The notes below the pieces were generated by a model. That model worked only from the letters and a program-made list of their open reading frames with translations, made no database searches and was not told where the DNA came from. From positions 3,127,055 through 3,191,054 of the forward strand of contig NZ_LT629780.1 in the NCBI RefSeq assembly GCF_900105885.1: a stretch of 64,000 nucleotides of DNA, read 5' to 3'. Positions within the stretch are counted from its first letter, which is position 1. Each line of letters begins with the position of its first letter. Below are positions 27,073 through 39,552 of the stretch, piece by piece. The position numbers and the translations under genes are program-made. Origin of the DNA: Pseudomonas guangdongensis. Its GTDB lineage: Bacteria > Pseudomonadota > Gammaproteobacteria > Pseudomonadales > Pseudomonadaceae.

Positions 27073-27989
27073 CACAGCGGCGCCACGTCGCGCAGCAGAC
27101 CCTGCACCAGCGCGCCGCCGCCGTGGCCGGCGGGGTCGGCGGCATCGCGCAGGCGATGTCCGGCCACCGCCGGCAGCACTGCCTGGACATCCTCGGGGAT
27201 CACGTAGTCGCGCCCGGCCAGCAGCGCCCAGGCGCGCGCCGCCGCCAGCAGGCCGAGGCTGCCGCGCGGCGACAGGCCGAGGGCGAAGGACGGCTGGCTG
27301 CGGGTGGTTTCGGCCAGGCGCAGGATGTAGTCGACCACCGCCTCGCTGACATGCACGGCGCCCGCCTGGGCCTGCAGCGCGGCCAGGGCGCGGGGATCGA
27401 GCACCGGCTCCAGCTGCGGCAGCAGCTCGCGCCGCGAGGCGCCGAGCAGCAGGGCGCGCTCGGCGGCGCGTGCCGGGTAGCCGAGGGCGATGCGCATCAG
27501 GAAGCGGTCGAGCTGCGACTCGGGCAGCGCGAAGGTGCCGCCCTGACAGCTGGGGTTCTGGGTGGCGATGACGAAGAACGGCTCGGGCAGCGGCCGGGTC
27601 GCACCCTCGATGGTCACCTGGCGCTCCTCCATGGCCTCCAGCAGCGCGCTCTGGCTCTTCGGGGTGGCCCGGTTGATCTCGTCGGCCAGCACCAGTTCGG
27701 CGAAGATCGGCCCGGGATGAAAGCTGAACTGCCCGCTGTCGCGGTCGAACACCGAGGTGCCGAGGATGTCGCCGGGCAGCAGGTCGGAGGTGAACTGGAT
27801 GCGCTGGTAGCTCAGCCCCAGCACCCGCGCCAGGGCATGGCTGAGGGTGGTCTTGCCCATCCCCGGCAGGTCTTCGAGCAGCAGGTGCCCGCGCGCCAGC
27901 AGGCAGGCCAGGGCCAGGCGCACCTGGCGCTCCTTGCCCAGCAGCACCCGGTTGATTTCCCCCAGGCAACGTTCCAGTTGGCTGCGCAT
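27072..27989 (-). CDS. MoxR-family AAA+ ATPase
   Basis: A 305-residue AAA+ chaperone-like ATPase. Walker A reads LPGMGKTT near residues 41-48, Walker B LVLADEINRA near 98-107, and the sensor 1 region FFVIATQNP near 140. MoxR ATPases assist assembly or activation of partners with VWA/DUF58 domains, here the next gene. The start at 27989 follows an AAGGAGTGGACG ribosome site and gives the usual length. It is the first gene of the moxR-DUF58-tgpA operon, possibly including the CHAD gene 91 bases beyond. Confidence 0.92.
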   Translation of the reverse strand: MRSQLERCLGEINRVLLGKERQVRLALACLLARGHLLLEDLPGMGKTTLSHALARVLGLSYQRIQFTSDLLPGDILGTSVFDRDSGQFSFHPGPIFAELVLADEINRATPKSQSALLEAMEERQVTIEGATRPLPEPFFVIATQNPSCQGGTFALPESQLDRFLMRIALGYPARAAERALLLGASRRELLPQLEPVLDPRALAALQAQAGAVHVSEAVVDYILRLAETTRSQPSFALGLSPRGSLGLLAAARAWALLAGRDYVIPEDVQAVLPAVAGHRLRDAADPAGHGGGALVQGLLRDVAPL

Positions 27990-28418
27990 CGTCCACTCCT
28001 TGTCTCGACCGTTTCGCTTGGCCGGCGATCGTACTGCCCGGCGCCGCGTCAACCAAGCGACGTCCGCACGCTTCGGCGCCCGCCGGCGCCGCGCGGTGCC
28101 GGTTTTATTTCCGGATATTACATCCGCCCCGTACGCCGCAGCCCGCAGAGGACGGGGGCTGCCGGCCATCGGGCGGCCGCGCGCGGGGCGACTCGCGGCG
28201 CCGGCGCGGGGCGGCGCGCATGGACGCTGGCGGCGCCGCTGCGGTAAGTTTCGGGCGCATCGATGCGCCCGTACAGCGATCCGGAGGGCATCATCGGGCA
28301 ACGGGCAGGCAAAGACCGGCAAACGGAGTCCACTTTTCCACCCCGCCACAATCCCTTCATCGATTCGGGAGACGCTGCGTATTCGGACGACAACAATCAG
28401 AAATCCGAGGTAGGTACA
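27990..28418. other. 429-base divergent intergenic region
   Basis: This region separates the leftward moxR operon from the rightward DapB-like gene and should hold both promoters. I find no convincing open frame. The left half is extremely GC-rich, with an AT-richer island near 28103-28121 (TTTTATTTCCGGATATTAC). A perfect 20-base palindrome lies at 28252-28271. No RNA gene is recognised. Confidence 0.5.
28252..28271. repeat. Perfect 20-base palindrome upstream of the DapB-like gene
   Basis: CGGGCGCATCGATGCGCCCG is self-complementary over 20 bases and lies 147 bases before the TTG start of the DapB-like gene. It could be a dimeric regulator's operator or a hairpin; no T run follows. Confidence 0.5.
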
Positions 28419-29183
28419 TTGAAAGTTGGACTCATAGGTTTTGGGCGCACGGGCAAGTCCGTCGCCAGCGTGCTGCTCAACAGCAGCGACACCACCCTGG
28501 AATGGGTGATCCGCGGCTCGGCCACCCCCGGGCACCGCTCCGCCGCCGAGTGCCTCGGCGTGGAGTCGAACAACCCGGCGACCCTCTTCGGCCGCGACGA
28601 ACTGCGCATCGACGAGCTGCTGGAACGCCAGCCGGTCGACCTGATCATCGACTTCTCCTCCAGCGACGGCATCGAGCTGTACGCCGAGGAGGCCGGGCGG
28701 CGCGGCATCGCCATCATCAGCGCAATTTCCCACTACCCCGAGGAGCGCATCGCCCAGCTCCAGGCGCTGGGGCAGCACACGCGCATCCTCTGGTCGCCGA
28801 ACATCACCCTGGGGATCAACTTCCTGATCCTCGCGGCGAAGATCCTCAAGCAGATCGCCCCCGACGCCGACATCGAGATCATCGAAGAGCACTTCGCCAG
28901 CAAGCCGGAAACCTCCGGCACCGCCAAGGTGATCGCCGAGAGCCTCGACAAGTGCAGCGACGACATCAAGTCGATCCGCGCCGGCGGCATCGTCGGCCGC
29001 CACGAGATCCTCTTCGGCTTCCCCTACCAGACCGTGCGCCTGAGCCACGAGTCGATCGCCCGCGAGGCCTTCGGCAACGGCGTGCTGTTCGCCGCGCGCA
29101 ACCTGTTGCAGCGCGAAGCGGGCTTCTACAGCATGCAGGACCTGCTCGAACCCTACTTCTACGACAAGGCGGCCAGCGGCTGA
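28419..29183 (+). CDS. Divergent DapB-like (dihydrodipicolinate reductase family) protein
   Basis: A 254-residue Rossmann-fold protein (N-terminal MKVGLIGFGRTGKSV) with the DapB C-terminal fold. Genuine DapB has a catalytic EAHHRHKxDAPSGTA block; here the same place reads EEHFASKPETSGTAK (about 156-170), keeping H158, K162 and SGTA but with Phe for the second His. The nicotinamide-contacting GTTG loop is also absent (ISAISHYP near 100-107). It may therefore use a different substrate or be regulatory. Start is TTG 28419, with GAGG eight bases before; no ATG or GTG fits. It is 44 bases ahead of a P-type ATPase gene, probably co-transcribed. Confidence 0.75.
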   Translation: MKVGLIGFGRTGKSVASVLLNSSDTTLEWVIRGSATPGHRSAAECLGVESNNPATLFGRDELRIDELLERQPVDLIIDFSSSDGIELYAEEAGRRGIAIISAISHYPEERIAQLQALGQHTRILWSPNITLGINFLILAAKILKQIAPDADIEIIEEHFASKPETSGTAKVIAESLDKCSDDIKSIRAGGIVGRHEILFGFPYQTVRLSHESIAREAFGNGVLFAARNLLQREAGFYSMQDLLEPYFYDKAASG

Positions 29184-29227
29184 ACGCCCTGGCCGCGCAA
29201 CCGGCCCCGCTTACAAGGAGTTGCACC

Positions 29228-31918
<2,691 letters not shown>

Positions 31919-31950
31919 CGGCCCGCGCGCCGACGCGCTGCGCCTGCACA

Positions 31951-31986
31951 AAAACGCCGTTTCCCCGCCCGGGGAAACGGCGTTTT
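31951..31986 (+). terminator. Terminator of the P-type ATPase gene
   Basis: AAAACGCCGTTTCCCC and GGGGAAACGGCGTTTT form a perfect 16-bp stem with a 4-base loop, ending in TTTT. It may work in both directions. Confidence 0.9.
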
Positions 31987-32080
31987 GCGTGGCGGACGGC
32001 GACATGCGCGAGCGGCGGCCTATGCGGACGAAGCCTGCGCGCGCGACCGGAACCGGCGCATGGGTTGTTCAAGCACACGA

Positions 32081-32131
32081 GCGCCGCCATACCAGGCGAT
32101 GCCCTGTAGCGGCCTCCTGGTGTGGCGGCGC
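32081..32131. repeat. Long imperfect inverted repeat downstream of the RraB-like gene
   Basis: Bases 32081-32096 and 32116-32131 pair over 16 positions with a single G-T mismatch around a 19-base loop. It lies between convergent genes, after the terminator of the ATPase gene and 64 bases past the end of the RraB-like gene. It may be a REP-like element or a terminator without a T run. Confidence 0.5.
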
Positions 32132-32194
32132 CTTGAAGTGGAGGGCAGCAGCACCCGACTGCGATCGCGTGGGGCAGCCACGTGGCCATGCGGC

Positions 32195-32533
32195 TCAACG
32201 TGGCGGCGCGGACACCTCCTGGGTCACGCCCCAGCCGTCGAGGATGCCGCCGAGCGGACCGACCACCGCCTGCAGGTCGTGTTCGAAGTCGTCGATGCCG
32301 TCGCGGGTGGCGTACATCACCTTGCTGACCTGCAGGTGCCAGGCGCCGTCGCGCCGGCAGACCTGGGCATTCAGCCACTCGCCACGGAACTGCCCGGCGG
32401 CGCGGCGCGCCTGCGCCTCGTCGGCGAAGATCGCGTAGAACTCGATGGGATGCACACGGGCGAAGTCGAAACCGCCCTCGCGCATCTGCCGCAGCACGGT
32501 ATTGCCGATGTCTTCAGGAGAGATTCTGGCCAT
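32195..32533 (-). CDS. RraB-family (regulator of ribonuclease E) protein
   Basis: A 112-residue soluble protein. Its C-terminal segment (DDFEHDLQAVVGPLGGILDGWGV) matches the DGWG ending of RraB-family proteins, and the central part has the alternating beta/alpha pattern of that ferredoxin-like fold. In E. coli RraB binds RNase E and limits RNA decay; whether this homologue does so is unknown. Start 32533 is set by an AAGGAG ribosome site nine bases upstream. It is divergent from the DUF2726 gene. Confidence 0.72.
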   Translation of the reverse strand: MARISPEDIGNTVLRQMREGGFDFARVHPIEFYAIFADEAQARRAAGQFRGEWLNAQVCRRDGAWHLQVSKVMYATRDGIDDFEHDLQAVVGPLGGILDGWGVTQEVSAPPR

Positions 32534-32859
32534 GGCGCACACTCCTTCATCGTTCAACGGACATTAAGCTGCCACCGGACCCAGACGAGGGTCTGCATGA
32601 AAGGCCGGCCGGGCGAGCGGCGGGCAAAGCGAAAAGCGGCGGGGAAGCGCAGTTTACCGAGCGTAAATGAGCATTCCGAGCCGCTTTGCAACGCCACTCG
32701 ACCGGGCGCAGGCACTCCCAGAGCCTAGTGGCAAATCGGCCGGCGTGCACGCGCTCCCGGCACCGATCCGACGGCGCGCACCGCACGGGCCGGACTTGCG
32801 CCGGGCATTCTGCGACAATCGCCGGCGATTTCCGCACCCTCCTCCGGCAAGGCTGATCG
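32534..32859. other. 326-base divergent intergenic region with a TTTAC-N5-GTAAA element
   Basis: This holds the promoters of the RraB-like (left) and DUF2726 (right) genes. An inverted repeat TTTAC-CGAGC-GTAAA lies at 32653-32667, followed by TGAGCATTCCGAGCC; I have seen similar strings between genes in other pseudomonads, but this is recollection. No open frame looks coding. Confidence 0.45.
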
Positions 32860-33522
32860 ATGACGCTGTACCCCCTGGCAGGCGGCCTCGCCCTACTGCT
32901 GTTCTGTCTGCTGCTTGCGCTGCTCTGGCGCCGCGCCTCGCGCCGGCGCAACGCCACCTACCGGCGGCTGCCCGCGCTGTTCAGCCCCGGCGAGCGGGCC
33001 TTCCTCGCCGTGCTGCGCGAGGTGGTCGGCGAGCGCGCCCTGGTGTTCGGCAAGGTGCGCGTCGCCGACCTGCTCACCCCGCGCAGCGGCCTCAAGGGCC
33101 AGCGCTGGTGGCGGGCCTTCAACCGCATTTCGGCCAAGCATGTCGACTTCGTGCTCTGCAACCGCGACGACTGCGCGGTGCTCTGCGTGGTGGAGCTCAA
33201 CGACGCCTCCCACCAGCGCCGCGACCGCCGCGAGCGCGATGCCTTCCTGGCGGAAGCCTGCGCCGGCGCCGGGCTGCCGCTGCTGCAGGTGACCGCGCGG
33301 GCGCGCTATGCACGCGCCGACCTCGAAGCGCTGCTGGCGCCCCATCTGGACAGCCGCCACGACACCCCCGTGGCGCCGGCCATACCCCGCTGCACGGCCT
33401 GCGCCGCGCCGATGGTGCAGCGCGTGGCACGCCGTGGCAGCCATGCCGGACGCGCCTTCTGGGCTTGCAGCCGCTTCCCGGCCTGCCGGCACATCGAACC
33501 CATCGACCGCTCACAGGAGTGA
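32860..33522 (+). CDS. DUF2726 protein with C-terminal topoisomerase-type zinc finger
   Basis: A 220-residue protein. One transmembrane helix covers residues 5-23. A DUF2726 domain lies at about 35-160, with D96 (KHVDFVLC) and E112 (VVELND) in the positions of a restriction-endonuclease-like core. The C-terminal zinc finger uses C178, C181, C203 and C209 in the CxxC...CSRFPxC pattern of topoisomerase I tails. This suggests a membrane-tethered nucleic-acid binding or cutting protein; function is unproven. It runs into the GNAT gene with a 4-base gap, so the two form an operon. Confidence 0.82.
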   Translation: MTLYPLAGGLALLLFCLLLALLWRRASRRRNATYRRLPALFSPGERAFLAVLREVVGERALVFGKVRVADLLTPRSGLKGQRWWRAFNRISAKHVDFVLCNRDDCAVLCVVELNDASHQRRDRRERDAFLAEACAGAGLPLLQVTARARYARADLEALLAPHLDSRHDTPVAPAIPRCTACAAPMVQRVARRGSHAGRAFWACSRFPACRHIEPIDRSQE

Positions 33523-33526
33523 CGCC

Positions 33527-34030
33527 ATGACCCCGACCCTGCGCCCGATGCGCACCAGCGACATCCCGGCGATCCTCGCCATCCAGGCCGAGGCCTACAG
33601 CGACATGCTGCTGGAAAGCGCTGAGGTGATCGCCCTGCGCCTGCAGGCCTCTCCCGAACTGGCCTGGGTGGCCACCGACGCGCAAGGCCCCTGCGCCTAC
33701 CTGTTCGGCTACCGCTCCCGCGCCGGCACCGTCACCCCGCTGGACGGCGCCTTCAGCGAACCGGACGACCCCGACTGCCTGTACCTGCACGACCTGGCGG
33801 TGGCGCGCCGCGCCGCCGGCCGGGGCATCGGCCCGCTGCTGGTGCAGCGCCTGCTCGACCACGCCCGCGCCCAGCGCCTGCGCTACAGCGCGCTGGTCTC
33901 GGTGCAGGACTCCGAGGCCTTCTGGAGCCGCCTGGGCTACGCTCCGGCCAGCGACCTGGACGAGCGCCAGCAGGCCCATCTGGCGTCCTACGGAGTGCCG
34001 GCGCGGTACATGGTGCAGGCGCTGCACTGA
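33527..34030 (+). CDS. GNAT-family N-acetyltransferase
   Basis: A 167-residue acetyltransferase. The N-terminal RPMRTSDIPAILAIQAEAY is typical of the fold. Motif A is YLHDLAVARRAAGRGIGPLLVQRLLDHA near residues 85-112, with the RGIG acetyl-CoA loop, and the C-terminal FWSRLGYAPA is motif B. The substrate is unknown. It begins 4 bases after the DUF2726 gene stop and ends before a strong terminator. Confidence 0.9.
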   Translation: MTPTLRPMRTSDIPAILAIQAEAYSDMLLESAEVIALRLQASPELAWVATDAQGPCAYLFGYRSRAGTVTPLDGAFSEPDDPDCLYLHDLAVARRAAGRGIGPLLVQRLLDHARAQRLRYSALVSVQDSEAFWSRLGYAPASDLDERQQAHLASYGVPARYMVQALH

Positions 34031-34061
34031 GTACGCGGGCCGAAAGCCTGCGCCGAAACGA

Positions 34062-34087
34062 CAGAAGGGGCCTTGCGGCCCCTTCTG
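34062..34087. terminator. Bidirectional terminator between the GNAT gene and speE
   Basis: CAGAAGGGGCC-TTGC-GGCCCCTTCTG is a perfect 11-bp stem with a 4-base loop, extended by flanking GAAACG/CGTTTC, between convergent genes. Confidence 0.85.
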
Positions 34088-34106
34088 CGTTTCACCCGGC
34101 GAGCAC

Positions 34107-34967
<861 letters not shown>

Positions 34968-35112
34968 CGGCGTGTTTCCTTGCAAGTCGTTGAAAACTTC
35001 GGGGCGCAGACGCCCCGGATGTCCGGGATTGTAGGGGGCGCACGGCCGCCACGACAGTCTGGGGCCGCCGGGTGACGGCCCGGTTGCAGGGCTGCGTGTG
35101 GCCGGCGGCGGC

Positions 35113-35796
35113 TCAGCAGGCCGCCGGATCGATGGCCGCGAAGCTGGCCACGGTGCGGTGGCCGGCCAGCTCGCCACCCTCGCGGGCCAGGCCGCAGGTA
35201 GCCATGCCGGCGGCGCGAGCGGCGTCCAGCTCCTCGACCACGTCGGAGAGGAACAGGATCTCGCCGGCCGGGCGGCCCAGGGCGGCGGCGATGCGGGCGT
35301 AGGACGCCGCCTCGCGCTTGCCGCCGCTGGTGGTGTCGAAGTAGGCGTCGAACAGCGCCGTCAGGTCGCCCGCCTCGGAGCAGCCGAAGATCAGCTTCTG
35401 CGCCTGGATCGAGCCGGAGGAGTAGACGCCTAGGGTGTAGCCGGCGGCGTGCCAGGCGCGCAGCGCCGCGACCGCGTCGGGGTAGACGTGCCCCTTGAGC
35501 TGGCCGGCGCGGTAGCCCTGCGCCCAGACCATGCCCTGCAGCGCCTTGAGCGAGGTGGCCTTGCGGTCGGCGGCGATCCACTCCAGGAGGATGGCGATGA
35601 CCCGTTCCAGATCGGCGTCGGCCTCGCCGCTCTCGGCGCGCACCGCGGCGATCTGCTCGGCCACCGCCGGCTCGGCGGCCCGCTCGCGGAGGAAAGCCGG
35701 CAGGTGCTGGCGGGCATAGGGGAACAGCACGTCGAAGACGAAACTCACCGCGCTGGTGGTGCCTTCGATATCGGTGAGGATGACTTTGATCGGCAC
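35113..35796 (-). CDS. mtnC: Enolase-phosphatase E1 (2,3-diketomethylthiopentyl-1-P)
   Basis: A 227-residue HAD-family enzyme of the methionine salvage pathway. It enolises and dephosphorylates 2,3-diketo-5-methylthiopentyl-1-phosphate to the acireductone. The nucleophile motif is [15 protein letters not shown] at residues 6-20, with Glu in place of the second Asp as in E1 enzymes. Motif II is [10 protein letters not shown] and motif [20 protein letters not shown]. Start is GTG 35796, two bases after the mtnD stop, within an operon; no ATG alternative gives the full motif. Confidence 0.94.
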   Translation of the reverse strand: MPIKVILTDIEGTTSAVSFVFDVLFPYARQHLPAFLRERAAEPAVAEQIAAVRAESGEADADLERVIAILLEWIAADRKATSLKALQGMVWAQGYRAGQLKGHVYPDAVAALRAWHAAGYTLGVYSSGSIQAQKLIFGCSEAGDLTALFDAYFDTTSGGKREAASYARIAAALGRPAGEILFLSDVVEELDAARAAGMATCGLAREGGELAGHRTVASFAAIDPAAC

Positions 35797-35798
35797 CG

Positions 35799-36344
35799 TC
35801 AGTACTCCAGGCCCGGGAAGCCGGCGGCGATGGGGTCGCCGGTGAACTGCGCCACCCAGCCTTCGGGGTTGTTGAACAGGCGGATGGCGACGAAGTGCGG
35901 CTCCTCGCCCATGTCGAACCAGTGCTTGGTGCCGGCCGGTACCGAGATCAGGTCGTTCTTCTCGCAGAGCACCGCGTAGACGCGCTCGTCGACGTGCAAG
36001 CAGAACAGCCCGCGACCGGCGACGAAGAAGCGCACCTCGTCCTCGCCGTGGGTGTGCTCGTCGAGGAACTTGGCGCGCAGCTCGGCCTTCTGCGGGTGGT
36101 TGCGGTCCATGCTGACCACGTCGACGGTGACGTAGCCCTCCTCGAACATCAGCTTCTCGATCTCGTGGTGGTAGGCGGCGATCACCTCCACCGGGCTGGC
36201 GCCGGGGGCGATGGGCGCGTTGGCCGCCCAGCGCTCGAAACGTACGCCGACCGTCGCCAGCGTGCTGGCGATGTCGGCCGGATCGGTGAGCATCTTTTCC
36301 GGCTGCTCGGGTTGGGACTGGTGGTAGACGGTCAGGCTGCTCAT
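35799..36344 (-). CDS. mtnD: Acireductone dioxygenase
   Basis: A 181-residue cupin. Metal ligands are H97, H99 and E103 in [12 protein letters not shown] and H141 in GTKHWFDMG. It oxidises the acireductone from MtnC to formate and the 2-keto acid of methionine when it holds iron; a nickel form gives a different, off-pathway product. It sits between mtnB (18-base gap) and mtnC (2-base gap), all leftward. The length matches bacterial family members. Confidence 0.95.
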   Translation of the reverse strand: MSSLTVYHQSQPEQPEKMLTDPADIASTLATVGVRFERWAANAPIAPGASPVEVIAAYHHEIEKLMFEEGYVTVDVVSMDRNHPQKAELRAKFLDEHTHGEDEVRFFVAGRGLFCLHVDERVYAVLCEKNDLISVPAGTKHWFDMGEEPHFVAIRLFNNPEGWVAQFTGDPIAAGFPGLEY

Positions 36345-36362
36345 TGACGGAATCCTTGTGGC

Positions 36363-36983
36363 TCAGCGACCCAGCACCTGGCGGGTCTTCAGTTCGCATT
36401 CGAAGAGGAATTCGAAGGCCTCGATCTGGCGCAGGGCGTCGCTCATCTGCGCGCCCCAAGTGTAAAGGCCGTGGCCGCGGATCAGGTAGCCCACGCAGTC
36501 GGGGTGCTTATCCAGCCACTGCTGCACCTGGAGGGCCAGACGGGCGATGTCCTGGTCGTTGTCGAAGATCGGCACTGTCACCCGGCCTTCGTGGGTGGTG
36601 ACCCCGGCGAAGGCCTTCTGCAGCTCGTAGTCCTCCAGCTCCAGATGGTCGCCCGGGGTGAGGCGCGACAGCACGGTGGCGTTCACCGAGTGGGTGTGCA
36701 GCACCGCGCCGATTTCGGCGCGCCAGGCGTACAGCTGGGTGTGCAGCAGGGTTTCGGCCGAGGGCTTCTTGCCCGGCTCCAGGCTGTGGCCGGCCAGGTC
36801 GGTGGCCAGCACGTCGTCCTCGCCGAGCTGGCCCTTGTGCTTGCCGGACACGGTGAGCAGCGCCTGGTCGGCGGCCAGGCGCGCCGAGTAGTTGCTACTG
36901 GTGGCCGGCGACCAGCCGCGGCCGTAGAGGAAGCGGCCGGCGTCGATGATCTGTCGGGTGAGGCGTTGGCGCTGATCGGTCAT
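36363..36983 (-). CDS. mtnB: Methylthioribulose-1-phosphate dehydratase
   Basis: A 206-residue class II aldolase-fold enzyme. Zinc-binding histidines lie in the [14 protein letters not shown] segment near residues 90-103 and in [12 protein letters not shown] near 163-174. It dehydrates 5-methylthioribulose-1-phosphate upstream of MtnC and MtnD. Start 36983 follows a TTGGAG ribosome site nine bases upstream. It is the first mtn gene of the run; the preceding MFS gene ends 27 bases away on the same strand. Confidence 0.94.
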   Translation of the reverse strand: MTDQRQRLTRQIIDAGRFLYGRGWSPATSSNYSARLAADQALLTVSGKHKGQLGEDDVLATDLAGHSLEPGKKPSAETLLHTQLYAWRAEIGAVLHTHSVNATVLSRLTPGDHLELEDYELQKAFAGVTTHEGRVTVPIFDNDQDIARLALQVQQWLDKHPDCVGYLIRGHGLYTWGAQMSDALRQIEAFEFLFECELKTRQVLGR

Positions 36984-37010
36984 CTTGACGGTCTCCAAGC
37001 GAGGGGAAAT

Positions 37011-38168
37011 TCAGGGCGCGCAGGCGGGATCGCGCAGGCGCCGGATCACCAGGACGGCGGCGAGCAGCGCCGCCAGGCTGGCCAGGGCGAAGGTCCAGGC
37101 CGGGCCGAGGCCGTTCCAGCTATAGCCGGCGTACAGCGCGCCGAGCGCGCCGCCGACGCCGGACAGAGCGGCGTACAACGCCTGGCCCTGGCCCTGCTGG
37201 CGGGCGGCGAAGCTGTGGCGGACGAAGTGAATGGCTGCGGCATGGAAGCTGCCAAAGGTCGCCGCGTGCATCACCTGCGCCAGCAGCAGCACCGGCCAGT
37301 AGCCGGCCAGGCCGCCCAGCAGCAGCCAGCGCAGCGCCGCCAGCAGCAGGCTGGCGAGCAGCACCTGGCGTACCGAGAAGCGCGCCAGCAGGCGGGCCAT
37401 GACCAGGAACACGAGGATCTCGGCCACCACGCCGAGCGCCCACAGCGCGCCGATCTGCCCGCGGGCGTAGCCGAGGCTTTCCAGGTGCAGGGTGATGAAG
37501 GTGTAGTAGGGACCGTGGCTGAACAGCATCAGCGCCACCGCACCATAGAAGGCCGGCACGCCCGGACGGCGCAGCTGCTGCAGAAAGCCGCCGCGCGCCG
37601 CCTCGCCGGGCGGGCTGTGGGGCTGGGCGTTGGGAATCCACAGGCTGCCGAGGGCGATGCCCAGCATGATCAGGCTCACCGCCCAGGGATAGGCGTCCAG
37701 GCTGACCCGCTCGAACAGCGCGCCGAGGCCCACCACCGCGGCGATGAAACCGATCGAGCCCCACAGGCGCAACTGGCTGTAGCGCGCCGCCTGCTCGCCC
37801 AGGTGGGCCAGGGTGATGACCTCGAACTGCGGCAGCACCGCGTGCCAGAAGAATGCGTGCAGGGCCATCACCAGGGCCAGCCAGGCGTAATCCTGGCGAT
37901 GGAAGATGGCGAGAAAGCTCAGCAGGGTGCAGAAAGCGCCGAGGCGCACGATCAGCAGGCGTCGGCCGCTGACGTCGCCCAGCCAGCCCCACAGGTTGGG
38001 CGCCACGCAGCGCATCAGCATGGGAATGGCCACCAGCTCGCCGATGCGCGCCGCGGAGAAGCCCAGGTGATGGAAATACAGGGCGAGGAACGGCGCCGTC
38101 GCGCCGAGCAGGGCGAAGTAGTTGAAGTAGAAACCGGACAGCCGCCAGTAGGGCAGAGCCGCCGTCAT
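37011..38168 (-). CDS. MFS transporter
   Basis: A 385-residue membrane protein with about 12 transmembrane helices, two bundles of six joined by a short loop near residue 195 (HSPPGEAARGG). The helix 2-3 loop reads WGWLGDVSGRR, the conserved MFS motif. It resembles the nucleoside- or sugar-proton symporter-like MFS_1 branch sometimes annotated as 3-phenylpropionate permease. Its place between aroC and mtnB suggests co-transcription but does not reveal a substrate. Start 38168 (MTAALPYWRL) is favoured over one nine codons upstream. Confidence 0.85.
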   Translation of the reverse strand: MTAALPYWRLSGFYFNYFALLGATAPFLALYFHHLGFSAARIGELVAIPMLMRCVAPNLWGWLGDVSGRRLLIVRLGAFCTLLSFLAIFHRQDYAWLALVMALHAFFWHAVLPQFEVITLAHLGEQAARYSQLRLWGSIGFIAAVVGLGALFERVSLDAYPWAVSLIMLGIALGSLWIPNAQPHSPPGEAARGGFLQQLRRPGVPAFYGAVALMLFSHGPYYTFITLHLESLGYARGQIGALWALGVVAEILVFLVMARLLARFSVRQVLLASLLLAALRWLLLGGLAGYWPVLLLAQVMHAATFGSFHAAAIHFVRHSFAARQQGQGQALYAALSGVGGALGALYAGYSWNGLGPAWTFALASLAALLAAVLVIRRLRDPACAP

Positions 38169-38259
38169 GGGCGACCCGCCGCGCGACGCACGCACGACGC
38201 GCTCCGGCGCCGCACGCGCCGGGAAGCGGCCGGCGCCGCTGCCCGAGCGACTCGCCGGC

Positions 38260-39351
38260 TCACAGCTGCGGCAGCACCGGAGTGTTCACCCGCACGTCGG
38301 CGTTCTGCGCGCGGTGGCGCAGCAGGTGGTCCATCAGCACCATGGCCATCATCGCCTCGGCGATGGGCGTGGCGCGGATGCCGACGCAGGGGTCGTGACG
38401 TCCCTTGGTGATCACCTCCACCGGATTGCCGTCGACGTCGATGGAGCGGCCGGGGGTGGTGATGCTGGAAGTCGGCTTGAGCGCCAGATGGGCGACGATC
38501 GGCTGGCCGCTGGAGATGCCGCCGAGAATGCCGCCGGCGTGGTTGGAGAGGAAACCCTCCGGGGTCAGCTCGTCGCGGTGCTCGGTACCGCGCTGGGCGA
38601 CACAGGCGAAGCCGGCGCCGATCTCCACGCCCTTGACCGCGTTGATGCTCATCAGCGCGTGGGCCAGCTCGGCGTCGAGGCGGTCGAAGATCGGCTCGCC
38701 GAGACCCGGCGGCACGCCCTCGGCGACCACGGTGATCTTCGCCCCGACCGAATCCTGGTCGCGGCGCAGCTGGTCCATGTACGCCTCCAGCTCGGGCACC
38801 TTGTCCGGGTCGGGGCTGAAGAAGGCGTTGCCTTCCACCGAGTCCCAGGTCTTGAAGGGGATCTCGATCGGGCCGAGCTGGCTCATGTAGCCGCGCACCG
38901 TGATGCCCAGACCCGCCAGGTACTGCTTGGCGATGGCACCGGCGGCGACGCGCATGGCGGTCTCGCGCGCCGAGCTGCGGCCGCCGCCGCGGTAGTCGCG
39001 CAGGCCGTACTTGTGGTGGTAGGTGTAGTCGGCGTGGGCCGGGCGGAACAGGTCCTTGATCGCCGAGTAGTCCTTGGACTTCTGGTCGGTGTTGCGGATC
39101 AGCAGGCCGATGGGGCAGCCGGTGGTGCGACCTTCGAACACCCCGGAGAGGATCTCCACCTCGTCGGCTTCCTGGCGCTGGGTGGTGTGGCGGCTGGTGC
39201 CGGGCTTGCGGCGGTCGAGGTCGCGCTGCAGGTCGGCCGCCGACAGCGCGACGCCCGGCGGGCAGCCGTCGACGATGGCGACCAGGGCCGGACCGTGGCT
39301 TTCGCCGGCGGTGGTGACGGTGAACAGCTTGCCGTAAGTGTTGCCAGACAT
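38260..39351 (-). CDS. aroC: Chorismate synthase
   Basis: A 363-residue FMN-dependent enzyme that converts 5-enolpyruvylshikimate-3-phosphate to chorismate, the last step of the shikimate pathway. Signature motifs: the N-terminal [42 protein letters not shown] near 115-140 and a C-terminal [17 protein letters not shown] near 320-336. Start 39351 gives the family length. It is the promoter-proximal gene of the leftward aroC-MFS-mtnBDC-speE run (91-base gap to the MFS gene), and its product feeds PabB, encoded at 1225. Confidence 0.97.
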   Translation of the reverse strand: MSGNTYGKLFTVTTAGESHGPALVAIVDGCPPGVALSAADLQRDLDRRKPGTSRHTTQRQEADEVEILSGVFEGRTTGCPIGLLIRNTDQKSKDYSAIKDLFRPAHADYTYHHKYGLRDYRGGGRSSARETAMRVAAGAIAKQYLAGLGITVRGYMSQLGPIEIPFKTWDSVEGNAFFSPDPDKVPELEAYMDQLRRDQDSVGAKITVVAEGVPPGLGEPIFDRLDAELAHALMSINAVKGVEIGAGFACVAQRGTEHRDELTPEGFLSNHAGGILGGISSGQPIVAHLALKPTSSITTPGRSIDVDGNPVEVITKGRHDPCVGIRATPIAEAMMAMVLMDHLLRHRAQNADVRVNTPVLPQL

Positions 39352-39552
39352 GCAGGAAGCTCCGCGGCGAGGGAAAGTCAGGGCCGCGCAGTATACCCAA
39401 GCGCCCGCGCACTGGGGAAACGCCACCCGCGCGAGCCTGCCGCGTCCGGCAGGCGCCCAACGGTCGCCCGTCGTGCGGCGCTGCGCAGGCGTGGCCGGTG
39501 GAAATCGCCTATACCCAAGATGGGTGATCATGCTGGGTGGGGGGAACGCATC

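Noticed and set aside
36984..36998. Upstream TTG start for mtnB giving METVKM
   Set aside because: The TTGGAG there is the ribosome binding site for the ATG at 36983.
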